Shown piece by piece: positions 47,328 through 55,549 of a DNA stretch of 64,000 bases (within the stretch, counting starts at the first letter, position 1; the number at the start of each line of letters is the position of its first letter). A model generated the notes under the pieces. It saw only the letters and a list, made by a program, of their open reading frames with translations. It was not told the origin of the DNA and ran no database searches. Origin of the DNA: Azospirillum sp. OGB3 (GTDB lineage Bacteria > Pseudomonadota > Alphaproteobacteria > Azospirillales > Azospirillaceae); NCBI RefSeq assembly GCF_014192915.1, contig NZ_JACHYN010000003.1, positions 310,001-374,000 on the forward strand, in the 5' to 3' direction. The position numbers and the translations under genes are program-made.

Positions 47328-47963
47328 ATGGACGACACGCGGCGGGCGATCCTGCGTTGGATGACCGGCGTGATGGAGGCCCAGGGCTGGAGCGCCGGGG
47401 CCTGGGCCCGGATGGCCGACGTCACCGCAACCAACATCACGCGCTTCCTGCGCGATCCGGCGCGGGGCAGCGTTCCCAGCGCGGAGACTCTGGGGCGGTT
47501 GGCCCGCGTCGCCGGCACCGAGCCACGATTCCTCGACGAGACCGCCTATCCGCCCGTCGCACGGGTGCCTCTGCTGTCCGTGGAGCAGGTGCGGGCCTAT
47601 CTGGACTTGGGGCGTCGGGCTGGGGAAGCCTTCATCGCCGCGGCGCTCAGCGGCGGGGCGCGGGGCATCGCCGTGGACCGTCCCGCCTCGCGCCGCGCCT
47701 TCGCGCTGACCATCGCCTCCTCCAGCCTGAACGCTGCCGGGGTGTTGCCCGACGATTGCGTGGTGCTGGAACCGCTGGACGTGCTGGAACCGCAGGCCGG
47801 CGACGTGGTGGTGACGGTGGGCGATGGAACGGTGTGCGGCTACCGCTTCTTCCCACCGCATCTGCTGCCGGTCAGCACCGACCCTGGCTGCCGTCCGACG
47901 CCCATCGAGCGCGCAGACGTCGCCGGTGTCGCGGTTCACGTCACGCGCTGCCTGCGCGCCTGA
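47328..47963 (+). CDS. helix-turn-helix regulator with S24/LexA-like C-terminal domain
   Basis: The 211-residue protein has an N-terminal phage-repressor type helix-turn-helix (WSAGAWARMADVTATNITRF, then SAETLGRLARVAG). Its C-terminal half resembles the S24 fold of LexA and CI repressors: SSSLNAAGVLPDDCVVLE, then GDVVVTVGDGTVCGYRFF. The place of the catalytic Ser is unclear and the usual Lys appears replaced near CGYR, so self-cleavage may be lost. GGAGAGG lies 9 bases before the ATG at 47328. With a LexA-type box upstream it probably belongs to the DNA-damage response, and may control the recombination genes that follow. Confidence 0.7.
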   Translation: MDDTRRAILRWMTGVMEAQGWSAGAWARMADVTATNITRFLRDPARGSVPSAETLGRLARVAGTEPRFLDETAYPPVARVPLLSVEQVRAYLDLGRRAGEAFIAAALSGGARGIAVDRPASRRAFALTIASSSLNAAGVLPDDCVVLEPLDVLEPQAGDVVVTVGDGTVCGYRFFPPHLLPVSTDPGCRPTPIERADVAGVAVHVTRCLRA

Positions 47964-48166
47964 ACGCGCGTATTTGGCGGGAATCTAAAAGAAAAACGGT
48001 GCATTCGGGCACCGGAAATTCTTTTCCGCAGCCCCCTTTGACGCCACGAATCCATACCCATCTGTGCCGAGTCGCTCGAGTCGGTCATAGCGAGACCACG
48101 GCTGCGGCGCATTCTACTTAGTTTTTTGAAAAGGTTCGAAGATTCGATCCTACGGCCAAGCCGCAG

Positions 48167-48210
48167 GTTCTCTTTTTGTTCTTGAATCCTGCGTGTTCGC
48201 AGCTCATATT
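48167..48210 (+). promoter_or_regulatory. second LexA-type box and promoter upstream of the YqaJ gene
   Basis: GTTC-N7-GTTC (48167-48170 and 48178-48181) ends right beside TTGAAT (48182-48187), which is 17 bases from CATATT (48205-48210). The box would cover the -35 side of this promoter. The rest of the 340-base gap (47964-48303) has only a weak hairpin at 47997-48014. Confidence 0.7.
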
Positions 48211-48303
48211 CACGATACGGGTGATGGTTAACGGCGACAGCGCTGCGAAGACGCACCGACTCGAAGCCAGAATGCAGGGAAACGGCTGGGGGCCGGCAAC
48301 GGA

Positions 48304-49257
48304 ATGGCGATTACGGACGCGCAGCGCGCCGCGCGGGCAGGGCGGATCGGGTCTTCCGACACCACGCGCATCATGGCGGGCGATTGGCTGACGCTGTGGC
48401 GCGAGAAGACGGGGCGGTCGGCGCCGGCCGACCTGGATCTCGTCGCCGCGGTGCAGATCGGCATTGCGACCGAGCATCTGCACCCCCGCTTCGTGGAGAA
48501 GGCCACCGGCCTTCCCTGCGTGCCGGCCGAACGGACCTGGGTCCATCCGGAGCATGACTGGATGGTCGCCCACCCGGACTTCCTGACATGGGAGGACGGC
48601 ACGGATGGCGGCGTGCCGGGCACGCTGCCGGACACGCTGGTGGAGGCGAAGTTCACCGGTGGATTCCAGACGGACGCGGAACTGGCCCAGCGCTACCACT
48701 GGCAGGTCCAGCACCAGCTGGTGGTCACCGGGCTGGACCGGGCGATGCTGTCCATCCTGCGCCCCACCGGCCATACGCTCGTCCGCGTGCCGCGGCGGGC
48801 GGCGGATTGCGGGCGGCTGATGGAGACGCTGGACGCCTTCTGGTGGCACGTCGTCAACGATGTGGAGCCCGGCGACCCGCTGCCCACGGAGGCGCCGTCC
48901 TACGAGACCCGCCGGGTGGTCGACATGGCCCGGCACAACCGTTTCGCCGCCCTGGCCGCGGAGCTGGTCGACCGCCGCGCTGCCGCGCTCGCCGTCCGCG
49001 AGGCGGAGGCCGCCCTGAAGGCATTGATGCCCGCCGACGCGCGCATCGCCTTTGTGGCGGGGGACGAGCCGGGCCGCGGCCTGTATCTCGCCCGCGACCG
49101 CGAGGGGCGGCTGTCGCTGCGTTACGGCGCGCCGCCGCGGCGGGCGCTCGACACCGCTGAACCGTGGCAGCCCGCCACGGCCGATCCGTCCCCTGACCCG
49201 AGCCTGGACGCTGTGCTCAGCGGCGGCTGGGGTGAGGGGAGAGACGAACGCTATTGA
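48304..49257 (+). CDS. YqaJ-family exonuclease
   Basis: The 317-residue protein is a phage-type 5'-3' exonuclease of the lambda Exo/YqaJ nuclease family. It has the N-terminal RIGSSD motif, the Asp in VAHPDFLTW, the Glu-x-Lys in LVEAKFTG and the Gln motif WQVQHQLVVTG, so the metal-binding active site is complete. Such enzymes make single-stranded tails for an annealing protein, and the next gene probably encodes one. The second LexA-type box suggests damage induction. No phage structural genes are nearby, so this looks like a domesticated module. Confidence 0.88.
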   Translation: MAITDAQRAARAGRIGSSDTTRIMAGDWLTLWREKTGRSAPADLDLVAAVQIGIATEHLHPRFVEKATGLPCVPAERTWVHPEHDWMVAHPDFLTWEDGTDGGVPGTLPDTLVEAKFTGGFQTDAELAQRYHWQVQHQLVVTGLDRAMLSILRPTGHTLVRVPRRAADCGRLMETLDAFWWHVVNDVEPGDPLPTEAPSYETRRVVDMARHNRFAALAAELVDRRAAALAVREAEAALKALMPADARIAFVAGDEPGRGLYLARDREGRLSLRYGAPPRRALDTAEPWQPATADPSPDPSLDAVLSGGWGEGRDERY

Positions 49258-49278
49258 ACAAAGGGGAACCCGACGACC

Positions 49279-50067
49279 ATGGGACGCATGAGCAAGACCG
49301 ACACCGTTGCCGAGACCGAGAAGACCGTCAGCACGGCGGCCCCGAAGATCGCGGGTTCCCAGACCGCTGCCGTGGACCCCATGCATTTGTGGAACCGGCT
49401 GAAGCGGACGGACCCGAAGGCGACCAAACCCTTCACCCGCTCCGGCGGATTCCGCGGCACGCAGATCGATCCGACCTGGCGCCTGATGATGATGACCGAG
49501 GTGTTCGGTCCGGTCGGCAAGGGCTGGGGCTATGAGCAGATGGACTGGACCATCGCCGAACGCATGGTCTTCATCTGCGCCCGGGTCTGGTACCTCGACC
49601 CGGAGACGCGCGAGAAATGCTGGACCGGGCCGCAGTGGGGCGGCACGGAAATGGTCCGCCGCCGCAACGGCATCGAAGCGCCCGACGATGAGTGCTTCAA
49701 GATGTCGATGACCGACGCGGTGGGCAAATGCCTCGTCCAGCTCGGCCTCGCCGCGGACGTCCATATGGGCCAATTCGACGACAGCAAGTACCGGGAGGAG
49801 GCCGAGGCCTTCTTCGCCGCCAAGTCCAACCCGGACCTGCAGCCGGCTGCCATCGCCGCCTTCGAGGAGGAGATCCGCAAGCGGCTCGGCGCCTGTCTGG
49901 ACCTGGACGACCTGGAGGAGCTGTGGCGCACCGGCGCCGGCACCCGCCTTCGCGAAATCGGCACGGTGGACCGCACGGCCCAGCACCGCATCACCAGCCT
50001 GTTCGCCCAGAAGAAGGCGGAAATCCTGAAGCAAGACGAAGAGGGCGGCGATCTGGAGGCCGCCTGA
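49279..50067 (+). CDS. predicted single-strand annealing protein (Sak/Rad52-like)
   Basis: The 262-residue protein resembles phage annealing proteins found beside YqaJ-type exonucleases. The pattern is an early DPKATKPFTRSGGFRGTQIDP, then MTEVFGPVGKGWGYEQM and the late KMSMTDAVGKCLVQLGLAAD, close to the TDA-x-K-x-L-x-x-LG motif of Sak/Rad52-like proteins. It would bind single strands made by the exonuclease and pair them with a partner. The ATG at 49279 follows AAGGGG; ATG 49288 is possible. It starts 21 bases after yqaJ. The family call rests on motif memory, not a search. Confidence 0.55.
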   Translation: MGRMSKTDTVAETEKTVSTAAPKIAGSQTAAVDPMHLWNRLKRTDPKATKPFTRSGGFRGTQIDPTWRLMMMTEVFGPVGKGWGYEQMDWTIAERMVFICARVWYLDPETREKCWTGPQWGGTEMVRRRNGIEAPDDECFKMSMTDAVGKCLVQLGLAADVHMGQFDDSKYREEAEAFFAAKSNPDLQPAAIAAFEEEIRKRLGACLDLDDLEELWRTGAGTRLREIGTVDRTAQHRITSLFAQKKAEILKQDEEGGDLEAA

Positions 50068-50105
50068 GCCACGCCACTCTGCGGCGTGGAAGGGAGAAGC
50101 CCTGT

Positions 50106-50432
50106 ATGACACCCGCAAGCACCACCACCAAAGGCTCGCGCACCGAACGCTCGCCCAGCGGCCTGTTCCGCATGAGCGCTTGGGAAGGCGAGATGGAGCG
50201 CAGTTACCCCCAGCTTCCGCGCTGGTACTGGAACGAGGCGGAACGCCGCAAGCAATACGCCCGCTGGGTCGAAGCGGAGGCGGAATCGCTCGCCCTGCGG
50301 CTGGCCGGGCTGCTCCGCCCCGACACCCCGGCGGACTCCGCCGGCCCGGCCCGCCTGCTGGTCGAATCGCTGGCCCGCGACGCCGAATGGGCGCGCAGCC
50401 TGGAAGATCGGCTGCTCAGCAACGCCGCGTGA
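50106..50432 (+). CDS. small protein of the YqaJ module, unknown
   Basis: The 108-residue protein is rich in Arg, Glu and Trp, with YPQLPRWYWNEAERRKQYARW and a helical, Ala/Leu-rich second half. There is no signal or known domain. AAGGGAG lies upstream of the ATG at 50106. It starts 38 bases after the annealing-protein gene and precedes another small gene by 15 bases, so it is likely part of the same transcript and may act in recombination. Confidence 0.6.
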   Translation: MTPASTTTKGSRTERSPSGLFRMSAWEGEMERSYPQLPRWYWNEAERRKQYARWVEAEAESLALRLAGLLRPDTPADSAGPARLLVESLARDAEWARSLEDRLLSNAA

Positions 50433-50447
50433 TCGAAAGGCTGCCTG

Positions 50448-50792
50448 ATGTTCAAGAAGGATGCACGCGCCATGACCATCGAAGAGGTCCAATCCAGGCT
50501 GCGCGCGGCCCACGCCCGCATCGGGCATGAGGGACGCTTTGCCCTGACGCTTACTTTGAACGGGACCGAGGACGGCTACATCACCCACTGGTTCCGTCCC
50601 GACCCGCACGCCTTCGAGGACTGCCGGGCGGTCGGGTCGGGTTCGATCGCCGACTGCCTCACCGCCCTCGACCGCTATGTGGAGGCCTACCGGCGCCAGC
50701 CGACGACCGAGGAGGTCGGCCGGACAATCGGGCTGCCGGACCTGCTGCCGCACGCCCACCACGGCACGAGCTTTCTAATGGCCGCGGAGTGA
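50448..50792 (+). CDS. small protein of the YqaJ module, unknown
   Basis: The 114-residue protein has a helical start (TIEEVQSRLRAAHARIGHEG), a short strand-rich middle (FALTLTLNGTEDGYITHWF) and a C-terminal stretch with GRTIGLPDLLPHAHH. No domain is recognised. It starts at ATG 50448 with GAAAGG upstream; ATG 50472 is an alternative. It is the last gene of the module. Its job may be regulatory or structural. Confidence 0.55.
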   Translation: MFKKDARAMTIEEVQSRLRAAHARIGHEGRFALTLTLNGTEDGYITHWFRPDPHAFEDCRAVGSGSIADCLTALDRYVEAYRRQPTTEEVGRTIGLPDLLPHAHHGTSFLMAAE

Positions 50793-50883
50793 CGGCAGGC
50801 GGAACGCCGCGACCAATTGACCGGCTGACGATCAAGCCCGCCATCCCTAAACTGCGGCTTTTCCGATCAACGGAGCCGGGACC

Positions 50884-51519
50884 ATGGCTGGGTCCGTTCT
50901 CGCCCTATTGAGCATCCTCGGCGCCTTGACCGTCGGCGCCGTCAGCCCCGGACCCAGTTTCGTCCTGGTGGCCCGCACCTCCATCGCCGTGTCGCGCCGC
51001 GCCGGGCTTGCCGCAGCCGTGGGCATGGGGATCGGCGGCGTGGTCTTTGCCACCCTGGCTCTGCTCGGCCTGCACGCCGTTCTGACCCAGGTCGGGTGGC
51101 TCCATCTCTTCCTGAAGATCGCCGGCGGGCTCTACCTCGTCCATCTGGCGGTGCGGATCTGGCGCGGGGCGGCGGAGCCCATCCGCGTTCCCGACGGCAC
51201 GGCCGACGCGGGCGGTGTCCTGCGCGCCTTCGGAATCGGCCTGGCGACGCAGATCAGCAACCCGAAGACCGCCATTGTCTATGCCAGCATCTTCGCGGCC
51301 CTTCTGCCGGCCTCGCCGCCGGCCTGGGTTCTGCTGGCCCTGCCACCCGCCGTGTTCCTGGTCGAGACGGGCTGGTACGCCGTCGTTGCCGTTGCCTTCT
51401 CCGCCGGCCGCCCCCGCGCCGCCTATCTGCGGTCCAAGGCATGGATCGACCGGGTGGCGGCCTCGGTCATCGGGGCGCTGGGCATTCGGTTGGTGATGGA
51501 CGCGGCCAAGCCGTCCTGA
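50884..51519 (+). CDS. LysE/RhtB family amino-acid exporter
   Basis: The 211-residue membrane protein has about six hydrophobic segments and the family start LGALTVGAVSPGPSFVLVART. It also shows GIGLATQISNPKTAIVYASI. LysE-type exporters expel amino acids or quorum-sensing lactones. The ATG at 50884 has CGGAGCC upstream. The substrate is not evident. It converges with the diguanylate cyclase gene, with 28 bases between stops, and is not part of the recombination module. Confidence 0.9.
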   Translation: MAGSVLALLSILGALTVGAVSPGPSFVLVARTSIAVSRRAGLAAAVGMGIGGVVFATLALLGLHAVLTQVGWLHLFLKIAGGLYLVHLAVRIWRGAAEPIRVPDGTADAGGVLRAFGIGLATQISNPKTAIVYASIFAALLPASPPAWVLLALPPAVFLVETGWYAVVAVAFSAGRPRAAYLRSKAWIDRVAASVIGALGIRLVMDAAKPS

Positions 51520-51547
51520 CGCCGCCGTCCTGACGCCGTTATCCCGG

Positions 51548-52657
51548 TCAGGCGGTGCCGAGTTCCAGCCGGTTCTTCCCCAGGCGCTTGGCACGGTACA
51601 TCGCCTGATCGGCGCAGCGCAGCAGAACACCGGCATCGGCGCCGTCCGACGGGTAGAAGGCCATGCCCACGCTGGCCGACACCGACGGGTCAAGGCCGGG
51701 CGTCGGACGGTCGATCGACGCGATGATCTTTTCCGCGACGGCCCGGGCGTTCTCGACGGAAATGTCCCCCTCCAGCAGGACAGCGAACTCGTCGCCGCCG
51801 ATGCGGGCGATGGTGTCGCTGCTGCGCAGCGCGTCGGACAGGCGCTGGGCGGTGGTCACCAGCACCTCGTCACCCTTCTGATGGCCGTGGGTGTCGTTGA
51901 CCTCCTTGAACCCGTCGAGGTCGAGGAAGAGCAGGGCGAAGCTCCTGCCCTCACGCTTGGCGCGGGCGATGGCGTGCTCCAACCGGTCCTCGAAGCGGAT
52001 GCGATTGCACAGCCCGGTTAGGGCGTCGTGTCCGGCGAGGTAGCGCAGCCGCTCCTCAAGATGGTGCTGGGCGGTGGTGTCGCGGGCGATCCCCTCGACC
52101 CCGATCGGCCGTCCAGCGGGATCGCGGCGGACGTAGGCGTTGGCGGAAATCCAGAAGGTGCTGCCATCCTGCCGCCGCATCGGCATGCGGTGGTCGCGGA
52201 CCTCGCCACCCGATTCTTCCAGCGCGGCGAGGAACTTGGCGCGCCCGTCCTCCTCCACGTAATGGTCGGCGATGCGGGTGCCGATCACTGTTTCGGGGGA
52301 CAGCCCGAACTCCCGCGCGAACTGCGGGGAGGCCATGCTGACCCGGCCGTCGAGGTCCGTGCGGAAGAAGGCGTCCGGAAGCTTCTCGATGACCGAGCGG
52401 AGGTCGGCCTCCGACTGGGCCAGCCGTTCCAGCGTGGAGCGCAGGGCGTCCTCCGACCGGGTGCGGCGCTGAAACTCCTGGCGCAGGAAACCCCACAGGG
52501 CGAGGGCGGTGAACAGGACGAAGGCGGTGCCCTTGACGTTCTGGATCAGCACCACCTCGCCCAGCCCGGCGGCATCCAGAAGGCGGTCGGACCCCACCAC
52601 CCAGGCGGTGGCGAGGACCGTGTACAGGCCGACGATTCGGGTTGCCGAGGAGAGCAT
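51548..52657 (-). CDS. membrane diguanylate cyclase with PAS domain
   Basis: The 369-residue protein has two N-terminal membrane helices (about 7-27 and 38-58), a PAS domain (about 85-200) and a GGDEF domain with an intact active site, RIGGDEFAVL. The inhibitory RxxD site is present as RSSD five residues before GGDEF, so product inhibition by c-di-GMP is expected. There is no EAL domain. It makes c-di-GMP in response to a signal sensed by PAS, probably redox or small ligands. It stands alone, 110 bases from tex. Confidence 0.92.
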   Translation of the reverse strand: MLSSATRIVGLYTVLATAWVVGSDRLLDAAGLGEVVLIQNVKGTAFVLFTALALWGFLRQEFQRRTRSEDALRSTLERLAQSEADLRSVIEKLPDAFFRTDLDGRVSMASPQFAREFGLSPETVIGTRIADHYVEEDGRAKFLAALEESGGEVRDHRMPMRRQDGSTFWISANAYVRRDPAGRPIGVEGIARDTTAQHHLEERLRYLAGHDALTGLCNRIRFEDRLEHAIARAKREGRSFALLFLDLDGFKEVNDTHGHQKGDEVLVTTAQRLSDALRSSDTIARIGGDEFAVLLEGDISVENARAVAEKIIASIDRPTPGLDPSVSASVGMAFYPSDGADAGVLLRCADQAMYRAKRLGKNRLELGTA

Positions 52658-52766
52658 GGGCGCCTGTGCGGTTGGCGTCGGTGAAGACTAGCCTTTGGCG
52701 CACGAAGCGTCCATGGGGAGAGTACCGGAGCTCCGGAACCCGCCCCACGCTGCGCCCGCCGTGGCC

Positions 52767-55154
52767 TTATCGCTTCTTTCCGGCCTGCGCCCGCGCGAAG
52801 GCTTCGGCGAAGGCGTTGTTGATGGGTTCCGGCGCCTTGGCGGGTTTGGGGGCCGGCTTCGGAGCCGAGCCGCCCTTGCCGGGCGGCGGGCCGCGGCGGT
52901 CATCCCGGCGCTTGTCGTCGCCGCGCTGCCCCTCGGCACGCTGCCCCTCTGCCCCCCGGCCTTGGCCACGCTCCGGGCGCGGGACGGCGTCGGTCAGGCG
53001 CATGGTCAGGCCGATGCGCTTGCGCGGGATGTCCACCTCCAGCACCTTGACCTTCACGATGTCGCCGGCCTTCACGACGGTGTGCGGGTCCTTCACGAAG
53101 GTGGTGGAGAGCTGCGAGATGTGGACCAGACCGTCCTGGTGCACGCCGATGTCCACGAAGGCGCCGAAGGCGGTGACGTTGGTCACCACCCCTTCCAGAA
53201 CCATGCCGGTCTCGAGATCCTTCAGCTCCTCCACCCCGTCCTGGAAGGTCGCGGTCTTGAATTCCGGTCGCGGGTCGCGGCCCGGCTTCTCAAGCTCCTT
53301 CAGGATGTCCTCGATGGTCGGCACGCCGAACCGCTCGTCCGTGAAATCCTCGGCGTTCAGCCCGCGCAGGAAGCGCGCGTCGCCGATGACGCTGCCGAGA
53401 TCCTTGCCGGTCTTCTTCAGGATGCGCTCGACCAGCGGGTAGGCTTCCGGGTGGACGGCCGAGGTGTCCAGCGGGTTGTCGCCCTCGCGGATGCGCAGGA
53501 AGCCGGCGGCCTGCTCGAAGGTCTTCGGGCCGAGGCGCGCCACGTCGAGCAACTGCTTGCGCGAGCGGAAGGCGCCGTTGCGGTCGCGGTGCTCAACGAT
53601 GTTGCGGGCGATCGTCTCGTTCAGGCCGGACACGCGGGTCAGCAGCGGGACCGACGCCGTGTTCAGGTCCACGCCGACCGCGTTCACGCAGTCCTCGACC
53701 ACCGCGTCCAGCGAGCGGGCGAGCTTGCCGCCGGACACGTCGTGCTGGTACTGGCCGACGCCGATAGACTTCGGTTCGATCTTCACCAGCTCGGCCAGCG
53801 GGTCCTGGAGGCGGCGGGCGATGGAGACGGCGCCGCGCAGGCTGACGTCCAGCTTCGGGAACTCCGCCGCTGCGGTCTCGGAGGCGGAGTAGACCGACGC
53901 GCCGGCCTCGCTGACCACCAGTTTGGTGAGCTTCAGCTCCGGGTGGCGTTTGAACAGGTCGGCGACCAGCTTATCCGTCTCGCGGCTGGCCGTGCCGTTG
54001 CCGATGGAAATCAGCTCCGCCTTGTGGCGCACCGCCAGGGCGGCGATGGTGGCGATCGAGCCGTCCCAGTCGTTCCTCGGCTGGTGCGGGTAGACGGTGG
54101 CGGTGTCGACCAGCTTGCCCGTGGCGTCCACCACGGCGACCTTCACGCCGGTCCGGATACCGGGGTCGAGGCCGATGGTGGTGCGCGGGCCGGCCGGGGC
54201 GGCCAGCAGCAGGTCGTGCAGGTTGCGGGCGAAGACGCGGATGGCCTCGTCCTCGGCGCGCTCGCGCAGGTCGCCCATCAGGTCGGTCTCCACATGCGGG
54301 CCGATCTTCAGCTTCCAGGTCCAGCGCACCACGTCGGACAGCCATTTGTCGGCTGGGCGGCCCTGGTCGCGGATGCCGGTGTGAGCGGCAATCGTGCGCT
54401 CGGCCGGGTGGGGCTGGCCTTCCTCGACCGGCAGGTCGAGGCGGATGTCCAGAACGCCCTGCGTCCGGCCGCGGAACAGCGCCAGCGCGCGGTGCGAGGG
54501 CACCTTCGCCCAGGGCTCGTCGAACTCGAAGTAATCGGAGAACTTGGCGCCTTCCGCCCGCTTCTCCTCGATCACCTTGGAGGTCACCACGCCCTTGTCG
54601 GCCATGGTGGCGCGCAGCCGGCCGACCAGTTCGGCGTCCTCGCCGAAACGCTCCACCAGGATGTGGCGGGCGCCGTCGAGCGCCGCCTTGACGTCGGCGA
54701 CGCCCTTGTCGGCGCTGACGTAGCTGGCGGCCTCGGCGTCCGGCTGGAGCGACGGATCGGCGAGAAGCCGGTCGGCCAGCGGCTCCAGCCCGGCCTCGCG
54801 GGCGATCTGCGCCTTGGTGCGGCGCTTCTGCTTATAGGGCAGGTAGAGGTCTTCCAGGCGCGTCTTGGTGTCGGCCTGACGGATCTGCAGCTCCAGCTCT
54901 GGCGTCAGCTTGCCCTGCTCGCGGACGGAGGACAGAATCGCCTCGCGCCGGTCCTCCAGCTCGCGCAGGTAGGACAGGCGTTCCTCCAGCGTGCGCAACT
55001 GCGTGTCGTCGAGCCCGCCCGTGGCTTCCTTGCGGTAACGGGCGATGAAGGGAACGGTCGATCCTTCGTCGAGCAGCTTGACGGCCGCGGCGACCTGGGA
55101 TTCACGGACCGAAAGCTCGTCGGCGATGCGTTGGCTGATGGACGTGGACGGCAT
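52767..55154 (-). CDS. tex: transcription accessory protein Tex
   Basis: The 795-residue protein has the Tex layout: N-terminal helical region with [17 protein letters not shown], a YqgF-like nuclease fold with [19 protein letters not shown], helix-hairpin-helix motifs around [17 protein letters not shown], and an S1 RNA-binding domain with [20 protein letters not shown] basic, Gly/Pro/Lys-rich tail follows. Tex binds nucleic acid and affects transcription; it is widespread and often essential for stress or virulence. The ATG at 55154 matches the family start. Confidence 0.95.
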   Translation of the reverse strand: MPSTSISQRIADELSVRESQVAAAVKLLDEGSTVPFIARYRKEATGGLDDTQLRTLEERLSYLRELEDRREAILSSVREQGKLTPELELQIRQADTKTRLEDLYLPYKQKRRTKAQIAREAGLEPLADRLLADPSLQPDAEAASYVSADKGVADVKAALDGARHILVERFGEDAELVGRLRATMADKGVVTSKVIEEKRAEGAKFSDYFEFDEPWAKVPSHRALALFRGRTQGVLDIRLDLPVEEGQPHPAERTIAAHTGIRDQGRPADKWLSDVVRWTWKLKIGPHVETDLMGDLRERAEDEAIRVFARNLHDLLLAAPAGPRTTIGLDPGIRTGVKVAVVDATGKLVDTATVYPHQPRNDWDGSIATIAALAVRHKAELISIGNGTASRETDKLVADLFKRHPELKLTKLVVSEAGASVYSASETAAAEFPKLDVSLRGAVSIARRLQDPLAELVKIEPKSIGVGQYQHDVSGGKLARSLDAVVEDCVNAVGVDLNTASVPLLTRVSGLNETIARNIVEHRDRNGAFRSRKQLLDVARLGPKTFEQAAGFLRIREGDNPLDTSAVHPEAYPLVERILKKTGKDLGSVIGDARFLRGLNAEDFTDERFGVPTIEDILKELEKPGRDPRPEFKTATFQDGVEELKDLETGMVLEGVVTNVTAFGAFVDIGVHQDGLVHISQLSTTFVKDPHTVVKAGDIVKVKVLEVDIPRKRIGLTMRLTDAVPRPERGQGRGAEGQRAEGQRGDDKRRDDRRGPPPGKGGSAPKPAPKPAKAPEPINNAFAEAFARAQAGKKR

Positions 55155-55394
55155 GGAGGACCGGTGACTGATGAAAGGGAAGGGGCCTCCTATAGCGCGA
55201 AGCGGGCCTTTTCGGCCAGTGCCGATCTGGGAGAGGGCGGGGAGACCGGTCCGGAGTGGACGCGCGAACCCGCGGCGCGCCGTGTGCGAAAAAGTATAGC
55301 CAAAGAAAAAGCCCGCGCCCTTTACGCGTCGTTAACCTTAACGGGCGCATATCTTCCCTTGCAACTTGGTTGCGTTTCCTCCCGAACAGACTCC
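55155..55394. other. leader region between tex and the orphan terminator
   Basis: This 240-base stretch has no supported gene. It holds an inverted repeat CGTTAA-CC-TTAACG at 55330-55343, which could be an operator, and a CCTCCC segment just before the terminator. No consensus promoter was found. Confidence 0.35.
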
Positions 55395-55426
55395 GGCGGC
55401 TCCCAATTTGGTGAGCCGCCTTTTTT
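55395..55426 (+). terminator. strong intrinsic terminator ahead of the hyf-like operon
   Basis: GGCGGCTC (55395-55402) pairs perfectly with 55413-55420, followed by six Ts. No gene on the plus strand lies upstream within the window to use it. It therefore ends either a small RNA or a leader transcript of the hyf-like operon. A second perfect 9-base hairpin follows at 55429-55437/55448-55456. Confidence 0.85.
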
Positions 55427-55549
55427 CTGTGCGCGTGGCGCCCAAGGCACGCGCACTCCCAAGATGAACGCGACAGAGTTTTTCCCCTTGCGTTCGTTGG
55501 GAGAAACATCCTTACTGATTGTGGGTCTAATCCAAACGGATTCGCAGCC

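Noticed and set aside
48133..48150. A GGTTCGA...TTCGATCC stretch resembling a tRNA T-arm
   Set aside because: No acceptor, D or anticodon arm can be drawn around it.
55330..55343. TTAACC-TTAAC as a CtrA box
   Set aside because: The spacing between the TTAA halves is far from seven bases; kept only as a general inverted repeat.
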